From Candidatus Melainabacteria bacterium (GTDB lineage: Bacteria; Cyanobacteriota; Vampirovibrionia; Obscuribacterales; Obscuribacteraceae), in contig JAFKGK010000002.1 in assembly GCA_017307165.1 (NCBI GenBank), positions 310,001 to 374,000 of the forward strand: a DNA stretch of 64,000 nucleotides. The letters are read 5' to 3'. Made by a program: the position numbers and the translations under genes. Below, piece after piece: positions 8,877 to 17,823 of the stretch. Below the pieces are notes generated by a model, which was given only the letters and a program-made list of their open reading frames with translations, searched no databases and was not told the DNA's origin. Within the stretch, counting starts at the first letter, position 1; each line of letters opens with the position of its first letter.

Positions 8877-10107
8877 AGCTCGACTGGCCAGGCAAGGGAG
8901 CTTCGCTTGCAGGGTTGGGTGTGGTCTCGGTCCTGGCTTCTGTTTTGACTTCGGTTTTAGTAGTGGGTTCGGGATCAGCATTTTTTACTGGTGCTGATTT
9001 TTGTGTTGCCGCCGGCACTGCGCTTGGAGTGGCCTGAGTCGGTGCGGCCGATGCTTGTGGAGGTGTTGCGGGCTCGGAAGCATTGTTAGGGACACCACTT
9101 GTAGTGCCAGCCTCGGTATTAGTTTTTTGCTCCTGGATCAGAGTGGATGTAACGTCCTTTTGGTCCTTGATCAGCCACTTGCCCTGGCTCGACTGTACTA
9201 CGGTCAAGCGCAGCATGATCGGCGAGTGATCGGCTTGCCCAGCCTTGTTTGTGATATGGTCGGCAATCACGTCGACATTATAGGTGCCGAGCGCTGGGCT
9301 TTCGCTCTTGACACTATTGATCTGTATCACATCATCTTGGGGAGTCCGGGCGAGTTCGGCTGGCGATAAGGGAAACTTGGTCTCGCGCCAATATCTCTGC
9401 GCAAGCTCAGGTGTCATCATCGACATGGCTCGCATCTGGGATTGTCTATAACTGTCCTTTTTAAAATCGAGCAGATCGGTGACAAAATTGCGCACCAGGC
9501 TCTCGACTTGTGCTTGCGCAGCCCCTTGAGACATTTGTTGATCTTGCTGATTGGGGTCATTGCCGGTGACTGGATTGCCTATGGTTACAGTGCCATGTTC
9601 GGACTTTTTGCCAAAAAAGAGATTGAAGCCGGCGAAAGAAACGATCAAAATACCCAGGAGCAAAAGCCCTGTCTTGAGCAGATGCTGGCTGGTCGAGGCA
9701 TCGACCAGGTCGGACAGAAGTCCCGCTGCACCAACCTGCCCTTGAGCGCTTTTTTTGCGCTTATTGGCCAGTTCTGGGTATTCGCGCTCGATAAATGTAT
9801 CCAGCTCATCATTGAGCTCGTTGCCGCTGGACATGTCGAGGTCGCCTAGAGGCATGCCGAGATTGGCATGGCCTGTGTATTGTGCTTGTTGTATACCGGC
9901 CTGCAAGCTATCGTCTATTAGCTCGTTAGCAAGATTGGCAAATCTTTTTAGCTCGTCGGGAGTGAGTACGACTGCGCTTTGCGGCGGCGTGCCGACCTTG
10001 CGGCGAACCGAAAGCACCGCCCGGTCGCGATTGCCTTTTAATACGAACATAAATCCTGATTGAGTCTCGAGATAGCACTCTTTGTCGAGCAAACCTGAAT
10101 CGCGCAT
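8824..10107 (-). CDS. Single-pass membrane protein of unknown function
   Basis: 427 residues from the ATG at 10107, which has AAGAGAG upstream. A longer in-frame start at 10191 is rejected because it lies inside the rpoD terminator hairpin. The N-terminal domain (about 1-75) is unfamiliar (GFMFVLKGNRDRAVLSVRR). One membrane helix lies near 145-165 (LLLLGILIVSFAGFNLFFG). An external-type domain of about 130 residues follows, with NTF2/Tim44-like flavour (MSMMTPELAQRYW, WLIKDQKDVTS), which I do not claim firmly. The last 100 residues are low-complexity Pro/Ala/Thr/Glu. The end overlaps the VanZ-like gene on the other strand. Confidence 0.8.
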   Translation of the reverse strand: MRDSGLLDKECYLETQSGFMFVLKGNRDRAVLSVRRKVGTPPQSAVVLTPDELKRFANLANELIDDSLQAGIQQAQYTGHANLGMPLGDLDMSSGNELNDELDTFIEREYPELANKRKKSAQGQVGAAGLLSDLVDASTSQHLLKTGLLLLGILIVSFAGFNLFFGKKSEHGTVTIGNPVTGNDPNQQDQQMSQGAAQAQVESLVRNFVTDLLDFKKDSYRQSQMRAMSMMTPELAQRYWRETKFPLSPAELARTPQDDVIQINSVKSESPALGTYNVDVIADHITNKAGQADHSPIMLRLTVVQSSQGKWLIKDQKDVTSTLIQEQKTNTEAGTTSGVPNNASEPATPPQASAAPTQATPSAVPAATQKSAPVKNADPEPTTKTEVKTEARTETTPNPASEAPLPGQSSSNGSDVSNESSPPQAVP

Positions 10108-10165
10108 AATCACTCTCTTTTGCGGCTCTTGATAATTGTCTAGTCTACAAAAATAGCGGCCAATA

Positions 10166-10200
10166 AAAAAGGCCTTGTTATGCATTAACAAGGCCTTTTT
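10166..10200. terminator. Bidirectional intrinsic terminator after rpoD
   Basis: A perfect 15-bp inverted repeat, AAAAAGGCCTTGTTA (10166-10180) and TAACAAGGCCTTTTT (10186-10200), with a 5-nt loop. The A/T flanks give a U-run on both strands. It lies 37 bp downstream of the rpoD stop and upstream of the membrane-protein start at 10107, so it should end rpoD transcription and separate the two genes. Confidence 0.88.
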
Positions 10201-10237
10201 ATATGCTTTAGAGCACTTTTATCTATTTAGCATCTAC

Positions 10238-11263
10238 TTAGAGATACTCTCTCAGTCTGCTGGAGCGACCGGGCTGTCTCAGTTTGCGGAGAGCCTTAAA
10301 CTCGATCTGGCGTACACGTTCTCTAGTGACGGCAAATAGTTGTCCGACTTCTTCGAGAGTGCGTTGACGACCATCGTCGAGACCAAAGCGCAAGCGCAGG
10401 ACGTCTCTCTCACGAGGGGTGAGCTCGTTGAGCATCTTGGCCAGATCTTGACGCAAGAGCTCATGAGTGACGGTGGTCTCAGGGCGATCGGTCTCGGCGT
10501 CCTCGATAAAGTCGCCCAGGCGGCTGTCTTCTTCTTTACCGATAGGAGTTTCGAGCGAGATGGGCTCCTTGGCTGCTTTGATGATCTCATGCAGTTTGAC
10601 GATGGATACGTCCATCGTGGCAGCCAGCTCTTGCTCGGTCGGTTTGCGATTGAGCTCTTGAGCGAGCTGTCTGGTCACCTTTTTGAGCTTGTTGATGGTC
10701 TCGACCATGTGCACAGGGACACGGATGGTGCGGGACTTGTCTGCCAGAGCTCTAGTGATGGCCTGTCTGATCCACCAGGTAGCATAGGTCGAAAACTTGT
10801 AGCCTCTTTCGTGGTCAAACTTTTCGGAGGCGCGGATCAAACCGAGGTTGCCTTCTTGGATGAGATCCAGGAAAGAAAGACCACGGCCAATGTATTTTTT
10901 GGCGATAGAAACTACCAATCGCAGGTTGGCCTGGACTAGTTTGCGCTTGGCCATCATGTCGCCTTGCAAGATTTTGCGGGCAAGTTCGATTTCTTCGTCT
11001 GGTTTGAGGAGCTGGATGCGACCGATCTCTCTCAGATATAGACGTACGCTATCTTCTGTAGCGATCTCCCTGGTCGATGGGATCTCCACAGGACCGTCGT
11101 CATCATCATCGAGATTGTCTTCTTCGTCGTCGATGAGAGCAAACTGATCGTTTTCATCGATGAGATCGAGTTCTTCCAATTCGTTGCGCTTGGCCATGTT
11201 CTCATCTTCCATGAGAATAGGGTTGATCATGCGGTCGGAATCCGGGGACTTGCTTTTAGCCAT
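10238..11263 (-). CDS. rpoD: RNA polymerase primary sigma factor
   Basis: 341 residues, group-1/2 sigma-70 type. A short acidic N-terminus (Asp/Glu-rich, about 24-60) replaces the long region 1.1 of E. coli RpoD. Region 1.2 is [17 protein letters not shown]. Region 2 includes [27 protein letters not shown] and the -10-reading helix [14 protein letters not shown]. Region 3 follows, and region 4 has [18 protein letters not shown], ending with the helix [18 protein letters not shown]. The length and acidic lead resemble cyanobacterial SigA-type factors. The ATG at 11263 has a good GAGGAA Shine-Dalgarno six bases upstream. Transcription probably starts in the 369-bp gap before it and ends at the hairpin at 10166-10200. 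Confidence 0.96.
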   Translation of the reverse strand: MAKSKSPDSDRMINPILMEDENMAKRNELEELDLIDENDQFALIDDEEDNLDDDDDGPVEIPSTREIATEDSVRLYLREIGRIQLLKPDEEIELARKILQGDMMAKRKLVQANLRLVVSIAKKYIGRGLSFLDLIQEGNLGLIRASEKFDHERGYKFSTYATWWIRQAITRALADKSRTIRVPVHMVETINKLKKVTRQLAQELNRKPTEQELAATMDVSIVKLHEIIKAAKEPISLETPIGKEEDSRLGDFIEDAETDRPETTVTHELLRQDLAKMLNELTPRERDVLRLRFGLDDGRQRTLEEVGQLFAVTRERVRQIEFKALRKLRQPGRSSRLREYL

Positions 11264-11632
11264 GATTTCCTCAAATTAGGTAAACGTTTGTGTAGACAAT
11301 AGTCATCGCATGCGCGACTAGACGTGTCCGTGAGTCCGCTTACTTCCTCTTACATCCTGTATTTATTGAATGATGTCCCCGTAGGACCGTTTAATGGATG
11401 TGGGAATTTGTTTTCTCTGTTGGCAGCATCATATGTGTGGATTTCGTATTCAAGGGGGTTGTATACATTTCCATAATGTTCTACGTGGTGTACGTAAAGA
11501 ACCAATAAGACCCCTGTCCTCGATAATCAGCCCGCCTGCCAAACTTAATTGCTTGGCAACGCCTTAAATGCAGTATAAGCGTGAATGCTCATCTGTGCCC
11601 ACTTCGTGAACGTTTTTTAAATTAGCTGCGCT
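11264..11632. other. Intergenic region between uvrB and rpoD
   Basis: A 369-bp gap without a credible gene on either strand. It should contain the rpoD promoter and 5' leader (minus strand). Near 11537-11558 there is a weak dyad TGCCAA/TTGGCA with a 10-nt loop about 75 bp past the uvrB stop and no U-run, so I do not call it a terminator. I see no confident -35/-10 pair. Confidence 0.5.
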
Positions 11633-13726
11633 TTATTTACCCTTGCGTAGGTGCTGCTGTCGCTCGAGCAGTTGCTTGAGCTGATCACGCAGATGAGCAG
11701 CCGTCTCAAAATCGAGCTCCCTGGCAGCATCTTTCATTTCTTTCTCGACTCTGCGCACTACATTGGCGAGGTCTTTTTCAGAGAGTTCAAACAATTCGGC
11801 TGGTGGTGCTTGCAGTTCTTCATCCTGATCTTGCGATTGGCCGCGAGAGCCTTTCTTGCCGCCCTTTTTGCCCTTGCTGGTCCATTTGAGCTCGTCTGTT
11901 TTGTCGTCCTTGCCTCTGAGACTTTCGAGCAATACATTGCCAGTGTCTTTGATGATGGTGGTAGGGGTGATACCGTGCTCTTCGTTGTGAGCAAGTTGGA
12001 TCGCCCGTCTCCGCTCTGTCTCTTTGATGGCGCGATCCATGCTGTCGGTGATTTTGTCTGCGTACATGATGACGCGGCCGTCTGCATTACGTGCGGCCCT
12101 ACCGATCGTCTGAATGAGCGAGCGCTCGGCTCGCAAAAAACCTTCTTTGTCTGCTTCCATGATGGCGACAAGACTAACCTCAGGCAGATCCAGCCCTTCG
12201 CGCAAGAGGTTGACTCCAACCAGTACATCAAATATCCCTAGTCTCAGGTCGCGCAATAATTCGACACGGTCAAGCGCCTTGACCTCCGAATGTAGCCATT
12301 TGACCTTGATGCCTATTTCAGTTAGATATTCGGTGAGATCTTCTGCCATACGCTTGGTCAGAGTCGTTACGAGTACTCTTTCTTTGCGCGCTGAGCGCAT
12401 CTTGATTTCACCGATGAGATCATCTATTTGCCCTTTGATTGGACGGATGTCTATAACAGGATCCACAAGGCCAGTCGGTCTGATCACTTGCTCTACTACC
12501 TGTGTAGCCACCTGGTTTTCCCAATCGCCAGGAGTAGCGGAGACAAAGATGACTTTGCCTACGCGATCAAAAAACTCGTCCGATGTAAGTGGACGATTGT
12601 CTCTGGCGCATGGCAGTCTAAAGCCATAATCAATGAGTGTGTCTTTGCGTGAACGGTCGCCATGATACATGCCGCGCAATTGCGGGATTGTCACATGCGA
12701 TTCGTCTATAAAGGTGATAAACCCATCACGTCCATATTTGCGGACAAAATAATCAATCAGTGTCTGCGGTGGAGAGCCTGGTTCGCGGCCTTCCAGTACT
12801 CGGCTATAGTTTTCGATGCCATTGCAATAACCGACTTCCTTGAGCATTTCGATATCAAATCTGGTGCGTTGCTTAAGCCTCTGAGCTTCCACCAATTTGC
12901 CCTGACTCATGAGCTCGTTGATGCGTTCTTCTAGTTCGAGCTCGATCTGCACGATGGCGCTTTCTATTTCACGTTCTTCGGCGACATAGTGCTTGGCCGG
13001 GTAGATGCGCACTGTTTGCAAGAGTTCTTCTACTTCGCCTGTGACGTGATTGACGATCGAGATCCTTTCCACCTCATCACCAAAAAACTCCACCTTGGTT
13101 ATGCGGTCTTCATAGGAGGGGAAAATCTCCAATATTTCCCCCCGGGCCCTGAATCTCGATCTCTCAACCACCACATCGTTGCGGTCGTAATGAATGGAGA
13201 CGAGGGCACGCAGGAGTTCGGTGCGATCGTATTCTTTGCCGACCGTTATCTCCAATGCAGCCTTCAGATAGCGTTCTGGGACGCCAAGGCCGTATATGGT
13301 CGACACTGAACCGACTACGATCACGTCGTTCTTTTCCCACAAGGAGCGCGTTGTCGAATGCCTCAGACGATCGATCTCATCATTAATGGAAGCTTCTTTT
13401 TCGATAAACGTATCGGTCGAAGGAATGTAGGACTCGGGCATGTAATAGTCGTAATAGGAGATAAAGTATTCGACTGAGTTTTGTGGAAAAAACTCCTTCA
13501 TCTCGTTGCAGAGCTGTGCTGCCAGAGTTTTATTGTGGGCCAGCACAAGGGCCGGCATTTGGGTCTCGGCAATGACATGGGCCATGGTCATAGTCTTGCC
13601 TGAGCCAGTCACGCCCATAAGGGTCTGGTACGGCATGTTTTCGAGGATGCCGCGCTTTAACTCCCTGATGGCCTTGGGTTGATCGCCATTAGGTTGAAAA
13701 TTGGATACGACCTTAAAAGTGGACAT
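11633..13726 (-). CDS. uvrB: Excinuclease ABC subunit B
   Basis: 697 residues, full length. UvrB is the DNA-damage verification helicase of nucleotide excision repair. Walker A is [11 protein letters not shown] (about 38-49). The beta-hairpin region ([25 protein letters not shown]) and helicase motifs DESHVTIPQ and [12 protein letters not shown] are present. The C-terminal UVR domain that contacts UvrC is [15 protein letters not shown]. The ATG at 13726 shares its A with the TGA stop of the upstream Tat gene and has no clear Shine-Dalgarno of its own, so its translation is probably coupled. A TTG one codon earlier is possible but unnecessary. Confidence 0.96.
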   Translation of the reverse strand: MSTFKVVSNFQPNGDQPKAIRELKRGILENMPYQTLMGVTGSGKTMTMAHVIAETQMPALVLAHNKTLAAQLCNEMKEFFPQNSVEYFISYYDYYMPESYIPSTDTFIEKEASINDEIDRLRHSTTRSLWEKNDVIVVGSVSTIYGLGVPERYLKAALEITVGKEYDRTELLRALVSIHYDRNDVVVERSRFRARGEILEIFPSYEDRITKVEFFGDEVERISIVNHVTGEVEELLQTVRIYPAKHYVAEEREIESAIVQIELELEERINELMSQGKLVEAQRLKQRTRFDIEMLKEVGYCNGIENYSRVLEGREPGSPPQTLIDYFVRKYGRDGFITFIDESHVTIPQLRGMYHGDRSRKDTLIDYGFRLPCARDNRPLTSDEFFDRVGKVIFVSATPGDWENQVATQVVEQVIRPTGLVDPVIDIRPIKGQIDDLIGEIKMRSARKERVLVTTLTKRMAEDLTEYLTEIGIKVKWLHSEVKALDRVELLRDLRLGIFDVLVGVNLLREGLDLPEVSLVAIMEADKEGFLRAERSLIQTIGRAARNADGRVIMYADKITDSMDRAIKETERRRAIQLAHNEEHGITPTTIIKDTGNVLLESLRGKDDKTDELKWTSKGKKGGKKGSRGQSQDQDEELQAPPAELFELSEKDLANVVRRVEKEMKDAARELDFETAAHLRDQLKQLLERQQHLRKGK

Positions 13727-14040
13727 CAACTACTAGTGCTGGAATTATTTTCGTTGGAAGACCCAGATGCAGGTCCAGAACTAGAACTAGAATTAGAATT
13801 AGAACTAGAGCTTGGCGCAGATGCCTTAGCGGCTAGTGGTGCGGCTTGCGGCTCAACGCTTGATGGTGCATCTGTCTTGATAGCCGAGGACACGTCTTCT
13901 TGTACATTGCTAAGAGCCTTTTTAAAATTGCCGAGGCCCTTGCCGAGCGACTCACCGAGCTCGGGCAATTTTTTTGGGCCAAAGACCAGCAAGGCGACAC
14001 CGAAAACTATGGCAATGTCTACGGGGCTGTTTAAAAACAT
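13726..14040 (-). CDS. tatA: Sec-independent translocase TatA/E-type protein
   Basis: 104 residues. One N-terminal membrane helix ([14 protein letters not shown]) is followed by the family signature [23 protein letters not shown], the hinge and amphipathic helix of TatA-type pore proteins that export folded proteins. The C-terminal 45 residues are low-complexity Ser/Asn/Ala, partly encoded by a hexanucleotide repeat. Its stop overlaps the uvrB start (TGATG), an unusual operon pairing. TatA versus TatB cannot be separated with certainty; the Phe-Gly-Pro hinge and short helix favour TatA/E. Confidence 0.88.
   Translation of the reverse strand: MFLNSPVDIAIVFGVALLVFGPKKLPELGESLGKGLGNFKKALSNVQEDVSSAIKTDAPSSVEPQAAPLAAKASAPSSSSNSNSSSSSGPASGSSNENNSSTSS
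13777..13812. repeat. Hexanucleotide tandem repeat in the Tat gene
   Basis: Six consecutive 6-bp units read on the plus strand: AGAACT, AGAACT, AGAATT, AGAATT, AGAACT, AGAGCT. On the coding minus strand they specify the Ser/Asn tract of the TatA tail. Unit changes would keep the reading frame, so tail length could vary. Confidence 0.85.
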
Positions 14041-14125
14041 CTGGACTCATCTCTTATGACCTGACAATCTAAATCTTAGCACAGGCCCAGGTTTAAGCCC
14101 GTCTAATGATCTTGTGCTTGGATTT

Positions 14126-15583
14126 TTACTGCTTGGGTTTGGCCGGCATTATTGCTGGTTGAGCAGGCATTTCAAAGGGACACAAGGGTGTGACGAGAGG
14201 ATATACTCCATTGCCGGTCTTGACGCGATCGGCCAATTCGCTGATCAGTCCTTGCATAAAAACATAATCAGGACAGATACCCTTGGGCTCGAGATGAGAG
14301 ATCAAATCGGCAGAATCAATCGGGGCATTTGGTTTATTGTTGATAAAAGTAGCTGGATTCATTGCTGAGACATTGGCCATATAGACAGGATCGGGATTTA
14401 GCCTCAACCATTTGACCTTAGCCTGCAAGAGTTTGTTGTAGAGAAAAGCGATATGAGGATGATCTTCTTGCTGCTGTCCATGATCGACAAGCGAGGCAAA
14501 CATACCTACAGCAAGTCGAGGATACTGGCCAGGCAGAGCATCTATATAGAGTGAACCGTCTCGTTCGGTAAAAAATTCTTCGGTCTCTGCCAGAGTAGCC
14601 ACATTATCGGGCCATTCTTCGCCAAATACTTCTAGTCTTTCGCAAGCAGCAGTGATCTGCGGAGGGAAATATTGTTTGCTGATAGTCACGTCCAGAGCAG
14701 GGGTGAAGGCAAATTCGCGCGATTCTTCCCAGTTTTTGTTGAGATTGTCATCAAAAAACAGTACACCCTTGAGTCCAGGCATCCCTCTTCTCTGGCCAGT
14801 CAAACGATTGGGACTGCGAAATTGTGACGGCGACCAGGCAAGTTTGCGCCAGTCGATGATCAGATTGCCTGTAGCGGCGCTGCCCTGTCTGTAATGCTTG
14901 TTTGAGACCAGATCTTGCACCGAGCCCAGATTGGGAGGTGTAAACAAAGCACCCACAGGGCTTTCGTAAAATGCCAGCCATTTAACTACGCCGCTTAGAT
15001 CATCAGAATGTTTGCCAAGGCATACGAGCGCAGTATTGCCGCCTTGATCCCATCCCACCAGGCCGATATTGCTGTGATCGACCTTTATTTGTGCTTTAGC
15101 CCAGATCAGATCCTGCAAGGTCCTGTTTTGATAATCTCGTGATTTGCCAGCTGCAAACAAGATGACGTCACGCAAAGCCTCTGCACTCTTGAAGCCCCTA
15201 TTGTCAAACTCGCCGTCACTATAAAAATCACGGGTGCCACCACCAGGAAAGGCCATACGCATCTCGATCATACCGATCTGGCTGATGTGAGCATTGTGAG
15301 TCATGCCATTAGCGCCGGTGCCAGGCGGTACTACCACCGCCACTGGTGCACCGTCCTTATAGCGCGCCTTTTGCGTAAATACAAAGCTGACAGCAAGTCC
15401 CTTGCCTTTGACCGTTTTACTCGGGACATAGGTAGAAATGATGTATTCTTTTGCCAGTTCCGGCACCTTGAGCGAGTCCTGGGGGATTTCTTGCATAGCA
15501 TCTATCCTGGCAGTCGCCGGGGCAGATGCAAATGAGATCGCCATCAAGGGAGTGATAAGGTGGAGCAAAGCACGTGGTTTCAC
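14126..15583 (-). CDS. Exported alpha/beta-hydrolase-like protein with Asp at nucleophile elbow
   Basis: 485 residues starting at GTG 15583. The Shine-Dalgarno TGAGG seven bases upstream includes the TGA stop of glyS, so translation is coupled. A signal peptide is likely (residues 1-26, ending SAPATARID). The fold is suggested by VAVVVPPGTGANG (oxyanion-type loop) and by NIGLVGWDQGGNTALV, which looks like a nucleophile elbow with Asp in place of the usual Ser. Later LFFDD and a C-terminal LVDHGQQQEDHPH could supply acid and His. The family is not one I can name; a dienelactone-hydrolase or peptidase relative is possible, as is a non-catalytic protein. Confidence 0.78.
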   Translation of the reverse strand: MKPRALLHLITPLMAISFASAPATARIDAMQEIPQDSLKVPELAKEYIISTYVPSKTVKGKGLAVSFVFTQKARYKDGAPVAVVVPPGTGANGMTHNAHISQIGMIEMRMAFPGGGTRDFYSDGEFDNRGFKSAEALRDVILFAAGKSRDYQNRTLQDLIWAKAQIKVDHSNIGLVGWDQGGNTALVCLGKHSDDLSGVVKWLAFYESPVGALFTPPNLGSVQDLVSNKHYRQGSAATGNLIIDWRKLAWSPSQFRSPNRLTGQRRGMPGLKGVLFFDDNLNKNWEESREFAFTPALDVTISKQYFPPQITAACERLEVFGEEWPDNVATLAETEEFFTERDGSLYIDALPGQYPRLAVGMFASLVDHGQQQEDHPHIAFLYNKLLQAKVKWLRLNPDPVYMANVSAMNPATFINNKPNAPIDSADLISHLEPKGICPDYVFMQGLISELADRVKTGNGVYPLVTPLCPFEMPAQPAIMPAKPKQ

Positions 15584-15592
15584 TTTGGGGCC

Positions 15593-17710
15593 TCAATTGA
15601 CCAGGGCTTGCAGCTTTGTAAAATCAGCTACCTTGCTAAATTGATCGTCGATATTTTTTAGCAATTTGTGGCGATTGGCTTTTTTTGCAGCATCAGGGTC
15701 GTTGACCATAGTGTCCTCAAAAAACTTTTCGATGGGCTCGGTCAGGACAAGCAAGGATGAAAGCAATGCATCATGACTCTGGTCCTTTGTGATCTGACCT
15801 TTGACTTTGACGATAGCTTCCCAGAGTTGTTTCTCAGCAGGCACGGTCAAGAGTGCAGTCTCGACATCCAGACCGGACTGGCGATCGACAATATTGCCCA
15901 CCCTTATAGCTGCCTTGATCAGATTCTGACCCTGCGACTGAGTCATTAGATTTTTTATGGCCTCGATGCGCTTTATGAGATCCGTCAGATCTTTAAAAGC
16001 ATCATTACTATTGCTGGTGAGGGTCGCTTCTACAATTTCTCTTGCATGGCCTCGATCTAGCAATTTGCCGCGCAGTCTCTGACCGACAAATTCTTTTATT
16101 TCTTTGTGACAATCGTCTTTGTTCGATTTGATCATCGGCTCATAGGCCTGTAGTAAGTTTTGGATCAAGAGATCCAGGTCTACACGGGTATCGCTCAGTC
16201 CATCGATCAAGATGTCGACCAGACCCTGAGCGCTACGACGCAGGCCAAAGACATCGGAAGACCCGGTAGGCTTTTTGCCCAGAGCAAACAAGCCCACGAT
16301 ATGATCGAGCTTGTCCAGCACCGCTGCTAGTGCACCTACCTTATCCGACGGTATTGCATCATGAGCCGAGCGAGGGCTATAGTGCGAGGCAATGGCATCG
16401 GTGACTTCTTTGGGCTCGCCAGCTTTTTTTGCATACCAACTGCCGACATAGCCTTGTAGTTCTGGTAGCTCGCGCACCAGATTGGATACCAAGTCGAGCT
16501 TCATTAATTGCACGGCACGCTCGAGACAGACTTTGGTCTTTGCGTCCAGCTCGACGGTATCGGCCAAAACCTTGGCGAGTGCCACTACCCTATCTACTTT
16601 GTCTGCATAGCTGCCCAGGCCTTCCTGGTAGGTCAGGGCACTCAAACCTTCTTTGCGATCCTCGAGTTTGCATTTAAGGTCATCAAAGAAAAAGAATTTT
16701 CCATCTGCCAATCTGGCTCTCAAAACACGCTCATTGCCTTGTTTGATATTGGCCATAGCCTCGTCGCGATCGTTGTTGGAGATCGTGATGAAATAAGGAA
16801 GAAGTTGTTTATCACCAAACTCGTCGACACCACTGTGGGCCTCGACCGAAAAATATCGCTGGTGGTGCACCATGATCGTCTCGATCAAGGTTGAAGGCAG
16901 GCTCAGATACTCGTCCTCAAATTGGCCGACCACTGCCTTGGGCCATTCGGTCAGGTTTACTACCTCGTCCAGGAGCGATGATTCTTCGATCTTGCGTGGT
17001 CTGCCCTTCAATTGTGCTGCGCTTGCATTGACCTGCTCTCTTATCAGACTGCGTCTTTCATCTGCAGAGACCATCACATGTGCTTTTTTGAGATCATCGA
17101 CATAACTTGCAGCGCTGCCTATGGTCACTGGGCTCGGATGCAGGATGCGATGGCCGAGAGACTGATTAGAGGCTGTGAGATTGGCTATCTTGATCGGGAC
17201 GACCTTGTCGTCCATGAGTGAGACCAGCCAGCGTAGAGGACGTGAAAACTTTATATCCGAAGTCCCCCAGCGCATGAGGCGCTCGCCTGAGATTTGCGGA
17301 ATGATTTTTTCGATCAGTCCAGGCAGTATCTCAGCGGTCGGTAGGCCCTCGTTGGTGATTTCGGCCATCAGGTATTCGATGCCACCCACTTCTTCGCGTT
17401 TGAGATCGGCAGGTTGCAATTTGTGCTTTTCGGCAAAGCCTTGAGCTTGTTTAGTCGGCTTACCATCGGCATCAAATGCTGATTTGACAGCGGGCCCCTT
17501 GATCCTTTTGTGCGCGGTGGCTTGCATTGGCGCGATATCACGCACGATGGCAGTCAAGCGACGTGGGGTGGAGAGAGTGTCGATCCGTCTGTAAGTGATC
17601 AGATTTTGCTCGAGCGCCATAGACAATAGATCGCGCAGGCGTCCGCAAGCCTCATCGACAAAGCCGGCCGGCAATTCTTCGACTCCAACTTCTAAAAGAT
17701 AGTCGCTCAT
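15593..17710 (-). CDS. glyS: Glycyl-tRNA synthetase beta subunit
   Basis: 705 residues, typical of the beta chain of the bacterial alpha2-beta2 GlyRS, which binds tRNA while the alpha chain holds the active site. The family start MSDYLLEVGVEELPAGFV is unmistakable. Other landmarks are TPRRLTAIVRDIAP, LMRWGTSDIKFSRPLRWLV, VMVHHQRYFSV-like EAHSG context and KFFFFDDLKCKLEDRKEGL. A C-terminal anticodon-binding-type helical region follows. The ATG at 17710 has GAGGACTT upstream. The alpha-subunit gene (glyQ) is not adjacent in this window. The hydrolase gene follows after 9 bp with overlapping signals. Confidence 0.96.
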   Translation of the reverse strand: MSDYLLEVGVEELPAGFVDEACGRLRDLLSMALEQNLITYRRIDTLSTPRRLTAIVRDIAPMQATAHKRIKGPAVKSAFDADGKPTKQAQGFAEKHKLQPADLKREEVGGIEYLMAEITNEGLPTAEILPGLIEKIIPQISGERLMRWGTSDIKFSRPLRWLVSLMDDKVVPIKIANLTASNQSLGHRILHPSPVTIGSAASYVDDLKKAHVMVSADERRSLIREQVNASAAQLKGRPRKIEESSLLDEVVNLTEWPKAVVGQFEDEYLSLPSTLIETIMVHHQRYFSVEAHSGVDEFGDKQLLPYFITISNNDRDEAMANIKQGNERVLRARLADGKFFFFDDLKCKLEDRKEGLSALTYQEGLGSYADKVDRVVALAKVLADTVELDAKTKVCLERAVQLMKLDLVSNLVRELPELQGYVGSWYAKKAGEPKEVTDAIASHYSPRSAHDAIPSDKVGALAAVLDKLDHIVGLFALGKKPTGSSDVFGLRRSAQGLVDILIDGLSDTRVDLDLLIQNLLQAYEPMIKSNKDDCHKEIKEFVGQRLRGKLLDRGHAREIVEATLTSNSNDAFKDLTDLIKRIEAIKNLMTQSQGQNLIKAAIRVGNIVDRQSGLDVETALLTVPAEKQLWEAIVKVKGQITKDQSHDALLSSLLVLTEPIEKFFEDTMVNDPDAAKKANRHKLLKNIDDQFSKVADFTKLQALVN

Positions 17711-17823
17711 AAGTCCTCAATCAAAAATGAATCGCTATTATAAAGCTCAGGATTTGGACAAACATGCCCAATACCGTATTATTTACAGGTGTAAATGTCT
17801 TGGCCTCGAGAAAGATATCCAAA

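Noticed and set aside
10108..10191. Longer start of the membrane protein
   Set aside because: The first codons fall inside the rpoD terminator hairpin; the ATG at 10107 has a better Shine-Dalgarno and a normal protein start.
10340..10939. 199-codon frame opposite rpoD
   Set aside because: Shadow of the highly conserved sigma factor coding region.
11537..11558. TGCCAA/TTGGCA dyad after uvrB
   Set aside because: Six-bp stem with a 10-nt loop and no T-run; too weak to call a terminator.
11651..12241. 196-codon frame opposite uvrB
   Set aside because: Complete uvrB with all motifs occupies the other strand.
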